The notes below the pieces were generated by a model. The model did not search any database, was not told the DNA's origin, and saw only the letters and a list, made by a program, of their open reading frames with translations. A stretch of 64,000 nt of DNA, from the NCBI RefSeq assembly GCF_946222605.1, contig NZ_CAMIIE010000004.1, forward strand, positions 31,902 to 95,901, in the 5' to 3' direction. A program made the position numbers and the translations under genes. This document shows positions 11,565 to 20,589 of this stretch, in pieces (position 1 is the first letter of the stretch; each line of letters begins with the position of its first letter). This DNA comes from an uncultured Acidocella sp. (GTDB lineage Bacteria > Pseudomonadota > Alphaproteobacteria > Acetobacterales > Acetobacteraceae).

Positions 11565-12338
11565 ATGATGCCCATGAAATTAAACGTTTCCGAGGCCGGC
11601 GACGGCCCGCCGCTGGTGCTGCTGCATGGCCTGTTCGGCGCCGCCCGCAATCTCGGCGTGCTCACCCGGGCCTTCTCCGCGCATTACCGCGTCTTCGCGC
11701 TGGATCTGCGCAACCATGGCGACAGCCCGCGCGGGCCTGAGATGAATTACGCCATCATGGCGCGGGACGTGGCGGAAACCCTCTCCAGCCTCGGCCTCTC
11801 CCGGGTGCGGCTCTGCGGCCATTCCATGGGCGGCAAGACGGCGATGATGCTGGCCCTGCAATCGCCCGATCTGGTCGAGCGGCTGGCGGTGATGGATATC
11901 GCCCCGGTCAGCTACAACCATGATTATTCAGGCTTCGTCGAGGCGATGCAGGCCATCCCGCTCACCCCCGGCCTCTCCCGGGGCGAGGCCGACCAGGCGC
12001 TCGCCGCCAGCGTCAAGGCCCCGCCGATGCGCGCCTTCCTGCTCAACAATCTGGTGCTGGGCAGCGCCCCGCGCTGGCGCGTCGGGCTGGAGGAGATCGG
12101 CGCCAATATGAAGAACCTGTTCCGCTGGGACGATCCGCCGGGCGCCACCCCCTATCACGGCCCGGCTTTGTTCCTGTGCGGCGCGGAATCGGACTATGTC
12201 CGCCCGGATTATGACGCGGCGATCCGCCAGCGCTTTCCCCGCGCCGAGATCACCCGCATCCAAGGCGCCGCGCACTGGCTGCATGCCGACAAGCCCGAGC
12301 AGGTGATCGCCGCGCTGCAGGAATTTTTCGTGGCATGA
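11565..12338 (+). CDS. Alpha/beta hydrolase (YbfF-like esterase)
   Basis: 257 residues. The oxyanion-hole motif LLHGLFGAARN, the nucleophile elbow GHSMGG and a late catalytic His (GAAHWLHADKPEQV) are all present, as in the YbfF group of short acyl esterases. The physiological substrate is unknown. The start is ATG at 11565, with in-frame ATGs at 11568 and 11574. The last bases overlap the start of the following oxidoreductase (ATGA at 12335-12338), so the two form an operon. Confidence 0.88.
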   Translation: MMPMKLNVSEAGDGPPLVLLHGLFGAARNLGVLTRAFSAHYRVFALDLRNHGDSPRGPEMNYAIMARDVAETLSSLGLSRVRLCGHSMGGKTAMMLALQSPDLVERLAVMDIAPVSYNHDYSGFVEAMQAIPLTPGLSRGEADQALAASVKAPPMRAFLLNNLVLGSAPRWRVGLEEIGANMKNLFRWDDPPGATPYHGPALFLCGAESDYVRPDYDAAIRQRFPRAEITRIQGAAHWLHADKPEQVIAALQEFFVA

Positions 12339-13441
12339 GCCAGGATTTCGATGCCATCGTCATCGGCGCCGGCATGGTCGGCGCCTCCATCGCCGCCAAT
12401 CTCATCGCCACCCATAAGGTCGCGCTGGTGGAGGCCGAGGAGCAGGCGGGCTTCCATACCACCGGCCGCTCGGCGGCGATCTGGATCCGCAATTACGGCC
12501 CGCCCGCGGTGCGCGTGCTCACCGGCTTGTCTCGGGATTTCTACAAATCCCCGCCCGCCGATATCGGCACCGACCGGCTGGCGGTGGACCGCGCCATCCT
12601 CTATCTCGCCCCGCCCGCGCAGGGCCGGCAGCTGGATGAGCTGATCGCCCAGGATCTCGGCATCGAGGAAATCCCTTTGTCGAAGGCCAAGGCGCTCTGC
12701 CCGGCGCTGATCGAGGGCTATGCCAGCCGCGCTGGGCTGGAGGCGGACGGGTTCGACATGGATGTGGCCGGGCTGCACCAATATTATCTGCGCCGGATGC
12801 GCCAGGGTGGCGGGCAGCTGCTGCTTCGCAACCGCGCCGGGCGGATCGCGCGCAAGAGCGGCCTCTGGGCGGTGGAGACCTCTGGCGGGCTGACCATCAC
12901 CGCCCCCATCGTGGTGAATGCCGCCGGGGCCTGGGGCGATGAGGTGGGCAAAATCGCCGGCCTCGCCCCGCTCGGCCTTGTTCCCTGCCGGCGCACCGCC
13001 GCCATCATCGACCCTGGCCCGCATCAGGTCGCGCACTGGCCGCTGGTGCAGTCCGCCGCCCATGACTGGTATGCCAGGCCGGAAGCGCGCGCCAAGCTGA
13101 TGGTCACACCCTGCGATGAAACCCCGGATGTGCCGCATGACGTGCAGCCGGACGAGCTGGACATCGCCATCGGCATCGACCGCATGCAGCAGGCGCTGGA
13201 TATTCCGGTGAAGCGCATCGAGCATAGCTGGGCGGGCCTGCGCACCTTCACCCCGGACCGCTCGCTGGCCTTTGGCTATGACAAGGCGGTGGACGGGTTT
13301 TTCTGGGCGGTGGGGCAGGGCGGCTATGGCATCCAGACCGCGCCGGCGGCCTCGGCGCTGATCGCCGCCATGGTCCGGCATGAGGATCCGGGGCCGGCCG
13401 GGGTGGTGATCCCGCAGATCGACCCGATGCGCTTTCGCTGA
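12335..13441 (+). CDS. FAD-dependent oxidoreductase of the DAO (D-amino acid / glycine oxidase) family
   Basis: 368 residues. The Rossmann FAD motif VIGAGMVGASIAANL lies near the N-terminus, followed by TTGRSAAIW, and a C-terminal DAO signature GQGGYGIQTAPAASAL binds the flavin. Such enzymes oxidise amino or 2-hydroxy acids. Lack of a signal peptide suggests the cytoplasm. It overlaps the upstream hydrolase by 4 bases. Confidence 0.88.
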   Translation: MSQDFDAIVIGAGMVGASIAANLIATHKVALVEAEEQAGFHTTGRSAAIWIRNYGPPAVRVLTGLSRDFYKSPPADIGTDRLAVDRAILYLAPPAQGRQLDELIAQDLGIEEIPLSKAKALCPALIEGYASRAGLEADGFDMDVAGLHQYYLRRMRQGGGQLLLRNRAGRIARKSGLWAVETSGGLTITAPIVVNAAGAWGDEVGKIAGLAPLGLVPCRRTAAIIDPGPHQVAHWPLVQSAAHDWYARPEARAKLMVTPCDETPDVPHDVQPDELDIAIGIDRMQQALDIPVKRIEHSWAGLRTFTPDRSLAFGYDKAVDGFFWAVGQGGYGIQTAPAASALIAAMVRHEDPGPAGVVIPQIDPMRFR

Positions 13442-13598
13442 AATTGGTTGCAAAGCCGCAAGGCGTTTCATACGGCCGCCACCGCATGGCCGGGCCGGTG
13501 GGCTGAACGCGACGCCTGGTAAACTTGAATTGCGCGTCATGCTCCCGATATCTAGCGCAAAGACAAATCTTTGGGGCACTGGCGTAAAGGGGCTAGCT

Positions 13599-13979
13599 TT
13601 GCGGATATTATTCATTGAGGACGACAAGAACGTCGTCTCCTTCGTGCTCAAAGGCATGCGTGAGGCTGGGCATAATGTGATTCATGCCGAATCCGCCCAG
13701 GCCGGCCGTGAGCGTGCGGCGCGGGAGACGTTCGACGTGATCATTCTGGACCGCATGCTGCCGGAGAAAGAGGACGGCCTAGTGCTGCTCTCGCATTTGC
13801 GGGCGCAGAAGATCGAGACCCCGGTGCTGATCCTCTCCGGGCTGGGCGAGCCGACCAACAAGGTGGCGGGCTTGCGCGCGGGTGGCGATGATTATCTGGC
13901 GAAACCGTTCGCGTTTTCGGAGTTGCTGGCGCGGGTCGAGGGGCTGGCGCGGCGCGGCGGGATCACCCGCAGCGCCTGA
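13599..13979 (+). CDS. Stand-alone response-regulator receiver domain
   Basis: 126 residues from a TTG start at 13599, chosen because AAAGGGG sits 6 bases upstream and the protein then begins exactly at the receiver fold (RILFIEDDKNVV). An upstream ATG at 13530 would add 23 unstructured residues. The acidic pocket (E7, D8), phosphoacceptor D51 (VIILDRMLP) and Lys in YLAKPF are intact, so it can be phosphorylated. Its sequence is OmpR-like up to the end of the receiver (ARVEGLARRGG), but the DNA-binding domain is absent: the stop lies 11 bases before a family A repeat. No kinase is adjacent. Confidence 0.82.
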   Translation: MRILFIEDDKNVVSFVLKGMREAGHNVIHAESAQAGRERAARETFDVIILDRMLPEKEDGLVLLSHLRAQKIETPVLILSGLGEPTNKVAGLRAGGDDYLAKPFAFSELLARVEGLARRGGITRSA

Positions 13980-13990
13980 AATCCTAAAAT

Positions 13991-14185
13991 AAAAAGTTTT
14001 TGAGGGTTGTAGGAAACTTTTTTCAAAAAGTTCCCTACGTGACAAAAAGCCGGATCGCCCCCAGAGGGGGCGTCCGGCCTTTTGTCTCATTGGCCCTTTT
14101 TTGTAAACAAGGGCCACTCCTCCGGCGGCATTCCACCGCTGCGACGCAGCGGCGGAACCTTGGCCGCCTGCGCCCCAAAAAACCT
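13991..14185. repeat. Composite family A repeat between the receiver gene and phoB
   Basis: Begins AAAAAGTTTTTGAGGG. It contains an AACTTTTTTCAAAAAGTT hairpin, the module GACAAAAAGCCGGA...TCCGGCCTTTTGTC, a GGCCCTTTTTTG...CAAGGGCC hairpin, and the module around CCGCTGCGACGCAGCGG. It ends with an inverted terminal sequence next to the phoB stop. It separates convergent genes and probably terminates both. Confidence 0.82.
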
Positions 14186-14893
14186 TTACTCTACGTCTTC
14201 TAAGTCCAGCGCATACCCCGCCGCGCGCACGGTGCGCACGATGTCGATCTCGCCCGGCCCGTTGATCGCCTTGCGCAGCCGGCGAATATGCACATCCACC
14301 GTGCGCGGCTCGACATGTATGTCGCGCCCCCACACCGCATTCAGCACATCCTCGCGCGAAAACACGCGCTTGGGATGGCGCAGGAAAAACTCCAGCAGCC
14401 GGAACTCCGTCGGCCCCAGATGCAGCGTGCGGCCATTGCGCAGCACGCGATGCGAGGCCGGGTCCAGCGAAATATCGTGGAAGGCCAGCTTGTTCTTCTG
14501 CGGCACCGCGCCCGCCCGGCGCAGCAGCGCGCGAATGCGGGCAATCAGCGCCTCGGTCGAGAAGGGCTTGGTGATGTAGTCATCCGCCCCGGTATCCAGC
14601 CCGCGCACCGCATCCTGCTCTTCCGCCCGGGCGGTGAGCATGATGATCGGCAGCTGGCGCGTCGCCGGGCGGCGGCGCAGCTGGCGGCACAGCTCGATGC
14701 CCGACATCGTCGGCAGCATCCAGTCCAGCAGCAAAAGATCAGGCGGCGCCTCGGTGATGCGCGTCAGCGCCTCGCCGCCATCGCCGGCATCCTCAACCCG
14801 GAAGCCCTGTTTTTCCAGATTATAGCGCAGCAAAGTGACCAGCGGCGCCTCATCCTCGACGATCAGCACATACGGCTTGTTGCTCTCGGACAT
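14186..14893 (-). CDS. phoB: Phosphate regulon response regulator PhoB
   Basis: 235 residues. The receiver domain has acidic residues E13/D14, phosphoacceptor D57 (LLLLDWMLP) and Lys in YITKPF. A C-terminal winged-helix domain follows (GPTEFRLLEFFLRHP, ...RTVDVHIRRLRKAI). Phosphorylated PhoB binds Pho boxes and switches on phosphate uptake genes. The start is ATG at 14893, 4 bases after the phoU stop. No phoR kinase is in the window. The Pho box upstream of pstB implies autoregulation. Confidence 0.94.
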   Translation of the reverse strand: MSESNKPYVLIVEDEAPLVTLLRYNLEKQGFRVEDAGDGGEALTRITEAPPDLLLLDWMLPTMSGIELCRQLRRRPATRQLPIIMLTARAEEQDAVRGLDTGADDYITKPFSTEALIARIRALLRRAGAVPQKNKLAFHDISLDPASHRVLRNGRTLHLGPTEFRLLEFFLRHPKRVFSREDVLNAVWGRDIHVEPRTVDVHIRRLRKAINGPGEIDIVRTVRAAGYALDLEDVE

Positions 14894-14897
14894 GTGG

Positions 14898-15614
14898 TCA
14901 GTGGGCGGCCGGCATGTAGGTGGAGGTGACATCGCCCTTGGGGCGGAAATCCGGCAGGTTGGTGCCGGTGATCGCGTAATAGGTCAGCTCGGCCATGTTG
15001 GTGGTATGGTCGCCGATGCGCTCCAGGTTCTTGGCGATGAACATCAGATGCGTGCAGGCGGAAATATTGCGCGCATCCTCCATCATGTAGGTGATCAGCT
15101 CGCGGAAGATGGTGTTGTAGAGATCATCCACGGACTGGTCGGCCCGCCACACCGCAATCGCCTTCTGCGGGTCGCTCTCGCCCACCGTGTCGATGCTGGC
15201 TTTCAGATTCTGCTGCACCAGGTTGGACATCTGCCCCAGCCCGGCGAGCGAGAAACCGCTGGCGACCTGATTGATGACGATCGAGCGCTTGGCGATGTTG
15301 GCGGCATAATCGCCGACGCGCTCAAGATCGTTCACGATCTTCAGCGCCTGGATCACCTGGCGCAGATCATCCGCCACCGGCTGGCGCAGCGCCAGCAGCT
15401 GCACGGCGAATTGCTCAATCCGGTGCTGCTCGGCGTCGATCTTGGCATCGCCCTCGATCACCCGCGCCGCCAGCTCGGCGTCATGGCCGATCAGCGCGCT
15501 GGAGGCATCCGCCACCGCGCGCTCCACCAGCCCGCCCATATTGGCGATGGCATCGCGCAGCTTTTTCAGGTCAGCCTCGAAGCTGGAAATCATATGTTTC
15601 GGTTGGTCGGCCAT
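14898..15614 (-). CDS. phoU: Phosphate transport regulator PhoU
   Basis: 238 residues, made of two three-helix PhoU repeats. The conserved motifs ALKIVNDLERVGDYAANIAKR and AKNLERIGDHTTNMAE each carry the E/D metal-binding residues. PhoU links the Pst transporter to the PhoR/PhoB two-component system and damps the regulon when phosphate is ample. It sits between pstB (11 bases upstream) and phoB in one operon. Confidence 0.95.
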   Translation of the reverse strand: MADQPKHMISSFEADLKKLRDAIANMGGLVERAVADASSALIGHDAELAARVIEGDAKIDAEQHRIEQFAVQLLALRQPVADDLRQVIQALKIVNDLERVGDYAANIAKRSIVINQVASGFSLAGLGQMSNLVQQNLKASIDTVGESDPQKAIAVWRADQSVDDLYNTIFRELITYMMEDARNISACTHLMFIAKNLERIGDHTTNMAELTYYAITGTNLPDFRPKGDVTSTYMPAAH

Positions 15615-15625
15615 CGTCTGTCTCC

Positions 15626-16429
15626 TTAGCCGAACCGGCCGGTGATATATTCCTGGGTCTTGCGCTCGCGCGGGGCGGTGAAGATCTGGCTGGAGGAGCC
15701 AACTTCCACCAGCTCACCCAGATAGAAGAACGCCACCTGGTCCGCGCAGCGTCCGGCCTGCTGCATATTATGGGTGACGATGACGATGCAGAAATCCCGC
15801 TTCAGCTCATCCACCAGCTCCTCGATCTTCAGCGTGCTGATCGGATCGAGCGCGGAGGTCGGCTCGTCGAGCAGCAGCACCTCCGGGCGCACCGCGATGG
15901 AGCGGGCAATGCAAAGGCGCTGCTGCTGGCCACCGGAAAGGCCGATGGCGGAGCTTTGCAGCCTATCCTTCACCTCGCCCCAGAGGGCGGCGCGGGTCAG
16001 CGCCCATTCCACCCGCTCATCCGCCTCGGCCTTGGACAGCTTCTCATGCAGCCGCACGCCAAACAGCACGTTCTCGTAAATGGATTTCGGAAACGGGGTC
16101 GGCTTCTGGAACACCATGCCCACCCGCCGGCGCAGCTTGTTCATATCCACGCCCGGGGCGATCAGATTATCCCCGCCCATCAGCACCTCACCCTCGGCGC
16201 GCTGGCCGGGATAAAGATCGTACATGCGGTTGAGAACGCGCAGCAGCGTCGATTTGCCGCAGCCCGACGGGCCGATCATCGCCGTCGCCTGGCGATCCGG
16301 GAAATCGATCGAGACATTCTTCAGCGCGTGCGTCGCGCCGTAATAAAAATTCAGATTGCGGATGGAGACACGCGGCTCAGCCCCCGGGACCTGCTGCAGG
16401 GTATGGGGGAGCTGGGCATCGGAGGACAT
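15626..16429 (-). CDS. pstB: Phosphate ABC transporter ATP-binding protein PstB
   Basis: 267 residues from the ATG at 16429. Walker A GPSGCGKSTLL, signature LSGGQQQRLCIARS, Walker B VLLLDEPTSALDP and the H-loop VTHNMQQ are all present; the PstB-typical stretch FQKPTPFPKSIYENV confirms the subfamily. I prefer the start at 16429 because the predicted transcription start under the Pho box lies close to the alternative ATG at 16450, which would leave almost no leader. The partner genes pstS, pstC and pstA are not in the window. Confidence 0.93.
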   Translation of the reverse strand: MSSDAQLPHTLQQVPGAEPRVSIRNLNFYYGATHALKNVSIDFPDRQATAMIGPSGCGKSTLLRVLNRMYDLYPGQRAEGEVLMGGDNLIAPGVDMNKLRRRVGMVFQKPTPFPKSIYENVLFGVRLHEKLSKAEADERVEWALTRAALWGEVKDRLQSSAIGLSGGQQQRLCIARSIAVRPEVLLLDEPTSALDPISTLKIEELVDELKRDFCIVIVTHNMQQAGRCADQVAFFYLGELVEVGSSSQIFTAPRERKTQEYITGRFG

Positions 16430-16474
16430 GTTGTGACTCGCTATTTCCATAAGGCCATTCCATAGGCGCGATAC

Positions 16475-16514
16475 GTGACAGTACGATGACAGTCGCGTGA
16501 AGCTTCTATGACAG
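16475..16514 (-). promoter_or_regulatory. Tandem Pho box and promoter of the pstB-phoU-phoB operon
   Basis: Read on the minus strand, CTGTCATCGTACTGTCAC (16492-16475) is a textbook Pho box: two CTGTCA(T/C) repeats at 11-bp spacing. A further CTGTCAT lies at 16514-16508, exactly two periods upstream, with a degenerate repeat between them. Ten bases below the last repeat is TATGGA (16464-16459), the position expected for the -10 element of a PhoB-activated promoter that lacks a normal -35. Confidence 0.9.
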
Positions 16515-16544
16515 CCGCGTCCGCAAAACGAGTCTTAAATTTTT

Positions 16545-16566
16545 CGCCGGGCGGCTTCGCCCGGCG
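16545..16566 (-). terminator. Hairpin after the esterase gene
   Basis: A perfect 8-bp GC stem (CGCCGGGC / GCCCGGCG) 6 bases beyond the stop of the autotransporter esterase. On the minus strand it is followed by AAAAATTT, so it is not a classic T-tract terminator, but it probably limits read-through into the Pho box. Confidence 0.5.
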
Positions 16567-16572
16567 CGCTGT

Positions 16573-18456
16573 TCAGAACCGCCAGAGGAGATTGCCGGTA
16601 ACTTGCGTGTCATTGCCGTCGCTCTTGAAGGCGGTAGTGGCCGCCTCCAGGCTGGCGCTGAAGCGCTGGGTGAATGTCGCACTCACACCCAGGTTGAACA
16701 AGCCCCAGCTGCCCGTCTGGTGCGGGTAGCTGTTGGTCAGCGTCACGCCGGGCACATCGGTGAAGGCGGAGCTGAAGCGCTGGTTCGGCCCGGCGAGCAG
16801 AAACTGAGCCGCCGCGCCGGCATGCGGGGCAAGCGCCACGCCGCCCAGGCTGATATTTGTCGCAATCGTGCCGCCGGCACTGGCGACCAGCTGCTTATAG
16901 CTTTGCGAATTCACGCTCTGGGTCAGCAGCGCATCGCCGCTCTCGGTATAATTGCCCAACCCGCTCTGGGTGTAGCCCAGCCCGAATTCCGGCCCGAGCG
17001 CGATATTCGTCGCCGGATGGAATTTCAGCCCCACCGCGCCGCCGGCACTCCAGCTGGTGCCCGAAGGCTTACCGGTGATGCCACCAATCACCCCGTTGCG
17101 CTGGGTTTTGTCGCTGTCATGGTCCCAGGCGGCATAGAGCTTGGCATAGGCGTCGCCGGAGCTCGCCAGCGCATACAGCCCGACATCGACGCCATGATCC
17201 TGCACCGTGCCGCCGCCGCTCACATTCGCATGGGTGTTGTTATAGGCGAGCGACAGACCGGCGGTGAGATGCTCATTCACCCGCATATCCACCCCCAGCG
17301 CCGTCACTGCGCTGCGATAATTATAGCCGCTATCGAAGCCCTCGGTCTTGACGGTGCCGAACTGACCGGTGACGGAGAGGAACATCGCCAGTTTATGCGC
17401 CGGATCGGCGGTGCCGCCATTCACCCCGTTAATGTCATAGGACGTGCCGCTGGCGCCGTTCTGCAACGCATCCAGCCGCGCATTCAGCAGCCCCGCGAAA
17501 CTCTCCGCGGCATTCGCATTCACCCGTGCCGGCACCGTCAGGCTCTCAAAGCCTTGCAGCGACGCGGCGGCATATTCGGCGATGATCTGCTGCGCATGGG
17601 TGGTCGGGTGCACATTATCCCAGAACAGATAGCTGTTCTGGGTGGCGGCGCTGCCGGTTACGCAGGCCACCGTATACAGGCAGGCATTGGTGACATTGGT
17701 GAAGCCGTACAAAGACGGATCCGCCACCACCCGGTTTAGCAACGCTTCCGTATTCAGCACGATGATATTCGCCCCCGTGCCCTGATGCAGCAGCTGCATC
17801 TCGGTGGGCAGCGCCGCATCATGCGCCTGCGAGAACGCATCGCCCAGCGCCACGCCCTGCGCCGTGCTGTTGAAATTCGGCGTCAGCCCCAGATCCGGCA
17901 GGTTGGGCACAATCAGCATTCTGGCGCCGAGATTGATCAGCGATGTGGTGTCCTGGGTGAGCTGGGTGATCGTCGTGGTGACAGCCTGCGTCACCAGCGC
18001 GGTGGCCGCCGTTGGGTTGGCCTGCACCGCCGCCGCATAGGCGAAGTAATTATTCGCCCCGCCCCACAGCGTCACCACGTCATTCGCGCCGAAACTGCCC
18101 CCCGCCGCCTGGAACGCCGCGATCTCGGTGGTGATCCCCGGCAGCGCCGCCGCTTCCAGATTGGTGCCGGCATTGGTGGTGCCGATGGTCAGCGCCCCGG
18201 TAAAGGCCCCGCCATAGGCATAGTCATTGGCTGAGGAAAACCCGAGCCCGGTCAGCCCCGGGAGATACTCCACCCAGACCGGCCCGTTGGAAAACCGCCC
18301 CTCATAATAAGGTGCCGGCGGCAGCCCAGTGAGTTTGTAGAGATTGCCGTCATCCGACAGGCTGTCGCCAAACACATAGAGATTGCCCGCCTTCGCCGCA
18401 GGCGCCGCCATCAGGCTAAGCGCTGCCACACCGGCCAGAAGCCTGGTTTTCCTCAT
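16573..18456 (-). CDS. Autotransporter GDSL-type esterase/lipase
   Basis: 627 residues. A signal peptide (MRKTRLLAGVAALSLMAAPA, cleavage after AKA) leads into an SGNH/GDSL hydrolase passenger: block I FGDSLSDDGN with Ser32, an oxyanion Asn in WGGANNYFA, and the catalytic Asp-His in DNVHPTTHA. The C-terminal ~280 residues are an autotransporter beta-barrel ending in the aromatic LLWRF needed for outer-membrane assembly. It resembles EstA of Pseudomonas and would show esterase activity at the cell surface. GGGAG lies before the ATG. Confidence 0.93.
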   Translation of the reverse strand: MRKTRLLAGVAALSLMAAPAAKAGNLYVFGDSLSDDGNLYKLTGLPPAPYYEGRFSNGPVWVEYLPGLTGLGFSSANDYAYGGAFTGALTIGTTNAGTNLEAAALPGITTEIAAFQAAGGSFGANDVVTLWGGANNYFAYAAAVQANPTAATALVTQAVTTTITQLTQDTTSLINLGARMLIVPNLPDLGLTPNFNSTAQGVALGDAFSQAHDAALPTEMQLLHQGTGANIIVLNTEALLNRVVADPSLYGFTNVTNACLYTVACVTGSAATQNSYLFWDNVHPTTHAQQIIAEYAAASLQGFESLTVPARVNANAAESFAGLLNARLDALQNGASGTSYDINGVNGGTADPAHKLAMFLSVTGQFGTVKTEGFDSGYNYRSAVTALGVDMRVNEHLTAGLSLAYNNTHANVSGGGTVQDHGVDVGLYALASSGDAYAKLYAAWDHDSDKTQRNGVIGGITGKPSGTSWSAGGAVGLKFHPATNIALGPEFGLGYTQSGLGNYTESGDALLTQSVNSQSYKQLVASAGGTIATNISLGGVALAPHAGAAAQFLLAGPNQRFSSAFTDVPGVTLTNSYPHQTGSWGLFNLGVSATFTQRFSASLEAATTAFKSDGNDTQVTGNLLWRF

Positions 18457-18546
18457 GGTCGTGTCTCCCGTTTTATCTTACCTTTGCAGGCTTTGTATCA
18501 CGCAATGGTTAGGATGGCGACGGAAAAGTGACGTGATCGTGCAATG

Positions 18547-18580
18547 AAAAAAAGCCGCCTCCCCGAAGGGGAGAGCGGCG
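18547..18580 (-). terminator. Rho-independent terminator downstream of aspS
   Basis: On the minus strand a GC-rich stem (GCCGCTCTCCCC / GGGGAGGCGGC, TTCG loop) is followed by seven T residues: a classic intrinsic terminator. It lies beyond the family A repeat after aspS and about 90 bases upstream of the esterase gene. Confidence 0.88.
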
Positions 18581-18590
18581 GTAAAAGTTG

Positions 18591-18731
18591 CAGAAGTTTT
18601 TGAGGGGTATGGGGAACTTTTTTCAAAAAGTTCCCCATAGACGTTTGGGGCGTTGGCACCGCAGTGCCAACGCCCCAAACGTTTTGCAGCCCTTTTTGAA
18701 AAAAGGGCTGCACCCCAAAAACTTTTGTAAC
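18591..18731. repeat. Composite family A repeat downstream of aspS
   Basis: Bounded by AGAAGTTTTTGAGGGG and the inverted end CCCCAAAAACTTTTG. Inside are an AACTTTTTTCAAAAAGTT hairpin flanked by GGGG/CCCC, a long palindrome built on ACGTTTGGGGCGTTGGCAC and its complement, and GCAGCCCTTTTTG/CAAAAAAGGGCTGC. Confidence 0.85.
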
Positions 18732-20528
18732 TTAGGTTTTGACGACTTTCGGCGGCAGCGCCAACGCAATGGACAGCTCCTTCAGCCGGTTCGCCGGGAT
18801 CGGCGCCGGCGCCCCCATCATCAAATCCTCGCCCTGCTGGTTCAGCGGGAAGGCGATCACCTCGCGGATATTCGGCTCATCCGCCAGCAGCATCACAATC
18901 CGGTCAATGCCTGGCGCCGAGCCACCATGCGGCGGCGCGCCATAGCGGAACGCATTCAGCATGCCGCCAAACCGCGCCTCAACCTCTTCCGGCCCATAAC
19001 CGGCAATCTCAAACGCCTTCAGCATGATATCCGGGCGATGATTCCGGATCGCGCCCGAAGACAGCTCGATGCCATTGCACACGATATCATACTGGAAGGC
19101 CTTGATCGTCAGCGGGTCCTGCGTCTCCAGCGCCTCCATGCCGCCCTGCGGCATCGAGAACGGGTTATGCGAGAACACCACCTGCTTCAGCTCCTCGTCA
19201 TACTCGAACATCGGGAAATCGACGATCCAGCAAAACTTGAACTCACCCGCCTTGATCAGTCCGAGATCATTGCCGAGCTTGGTGCGCACGCTGCCGGCAA
19301 ATTTCGCCGCGGCCTCCGCCTTGCCGGCGGCAAAGAACACCGCATCGCCGGCCTTCAGGCCGCACGCCACGCGGATCGCCTCGGCCCGCTCGGGGGCCAA
19401 ATTCTTCGCGATCGGCCCCTGCGCCCCGGCCTCGTTCCAGGTGATGTAGCCCAAGCCACCCGCACCCTCGGCGCGCGCCCATTCATTCAGCTTATCGAAG
19501 AAGGAGCGCGGATTGCCGCCCGCCCCAGGGGCCGGAATGGCGCGCACAATGCCGCCGCCCTCGACGATCTTCGCGAACAGCCCGAAAGAGGAATCGCGGA
19601 AGGCCTCGGTGACATCGGAAATGACGATCGGGTTGCGCAGATCCGGCTTGTCCGAGCCATATTTCAGCATCGACACATCGTAGGGGATGCGCTCGAAGGG
19701 CGGCTTGCCGACATCGCGCCCCTGCGCGAACTCATCGAACACGCCATGCAGGATCGGCTCGATCGTGTTGAACACGTCTTCCTGGGTGACGAAGCTCATC
19801 TCGAAATCGAGCTGGTAGAACTCGCCCGGCGAACGGTCCGCCCGGCTCGCCTCATCGCGGAAGCAAGGGGCGATCTGGAAGTAACGGTCAAACCCCGCCA
19901 CCATCAGCAGCTGCTTGAATTGCTGCGGCGCCTGCGGCAGCGCGTAGAACTTGCCAGGATGATTGCGCGCCGGCACCAGGAAGTCGCGCGCCCCCTCAGG
20001 GCTGGAAGCGGTGAGGATCGGGGTCTGGAATTCGGTGAACCCGGCCTCGATCATGCGGCGGCGGAAGCTGGAGATCACACCCGAGCGCAGCACGATATTC
20101 TTGTGCACCTGCTCGCGGCGCAGATCCAGGAAGCGATATTTCAGCCGCAGCTCGTCCGGGTAGTTCTCGCCACCCGCCACCTGCATCGGCAGCACATCGG
20201 CCGGGCCCTGCACCTCCAGGCTCGCCACCCGCAGCTCGATATCGCCGGTCGGCAGCTTGGCGTTGGTGGTGCCCTCGGCGCGGGCCACAACCTCGCCGGT
20301 GACGGTGATCACCGACTCGACGCGCGCCGCCTCCGCCGCCGCGAACCCGGCGGAGCCGGCGGGGAACACGCATTGGGTCAGCCCGTAATGATCGCGCAGA
20401 TCGATGAACAGCAGCCCGCCATGGTCGCGCTTGGCGTGGACCCAGCCGGAAAGCCGGGCGGTTTGGCCGATATCCGCGGCCCGCAGGGCAGCGCAATTGT
20501 GGGTGCGGTAGGCGTGAATCTGTTCCAT
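18732..20528 (-). CDS. aspS: Aspartyl-tRNA synthetase
   Basis: 598 residues, normal for a bacterial AspRS. An N-terminal OB-fold reads the anticodon (RLSGWVHAKRDHGGLLFIDLRD). The class II core has motif 2 in CFRDEASRADR and motif 3 in GIDRIVMLL near the C-terminus, and a GAD insertion domain lies between them. I start at ATG 20528 (MEQIHAYRTH), where family members begin. Whether it is the Asn-misacylating (non-discriminating) form depends on gatCAB, which is not seen here. Divergent from rnd. Confidence 0.95.
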   Translation of the reverse strand: MEQIHAYRTHNCAALRAADIGQTARLSGWVHAKRDHGGLLFIDLRDHYGLTQCVFPAGSAGFAAAEAARVESVITVTGEVVARAEGTTNAKLPTGDIELRVASLEVQGPADVLPMQVAGGENYPDELRLKYRFLDLRREQVHKNIVLRSGVISSFRRRMIEAGFTEFQTPILTASSPEGARDFLVPARNHPGKFYALPQAPQQFKQLLMVAGFDRYFQIAPCFRDEASRADRSPGEFYQLDFEMSFVTQEDVFNTIEPILHGVFDEFAQGRDVGKPPFERIPYDVSMLKYGSDKPDLRNPIVISDVTEAFRDSSFGLFAKIVEGGGIVRAIPAPGAGGNPRSFFDKLNEWARAEGAGGLGYITWNEAGAQGPIAKNLAPERAEAIRVACGLKAGDAVFFAAGKAEAAAKFAGSVRTKLGNDLGLIKAGEFKFCWIVDFPMFEYDEELKQVVFSHNPFSMPQGGMEALETQDPLTIKAFQYDIVCNGIELSSGAIRNHRPDIMLKAFEIAGYGPEEVEARFGGMLNAFRYGAPPHGGSAPGIDRIVMLLADEPNIREVIAFPLNQQGEDLMMGAPAPIPANRLKELSIALALPPKVVKT

Positions 20529-20589
20529 GGGGCGCGAAAGAGCCCTTGCCCTGCTTCCTGTCAAGCGGGCGCGGCGCTATGGGAGGGGC

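Noticed and set aside
13991..14185. CRISPR-like array in the composite repeats
   Set aside because: The modules are palindromic cassettes of different kinds, not regularly spaced identical repeats with unique spacers, and there are no cas genes.
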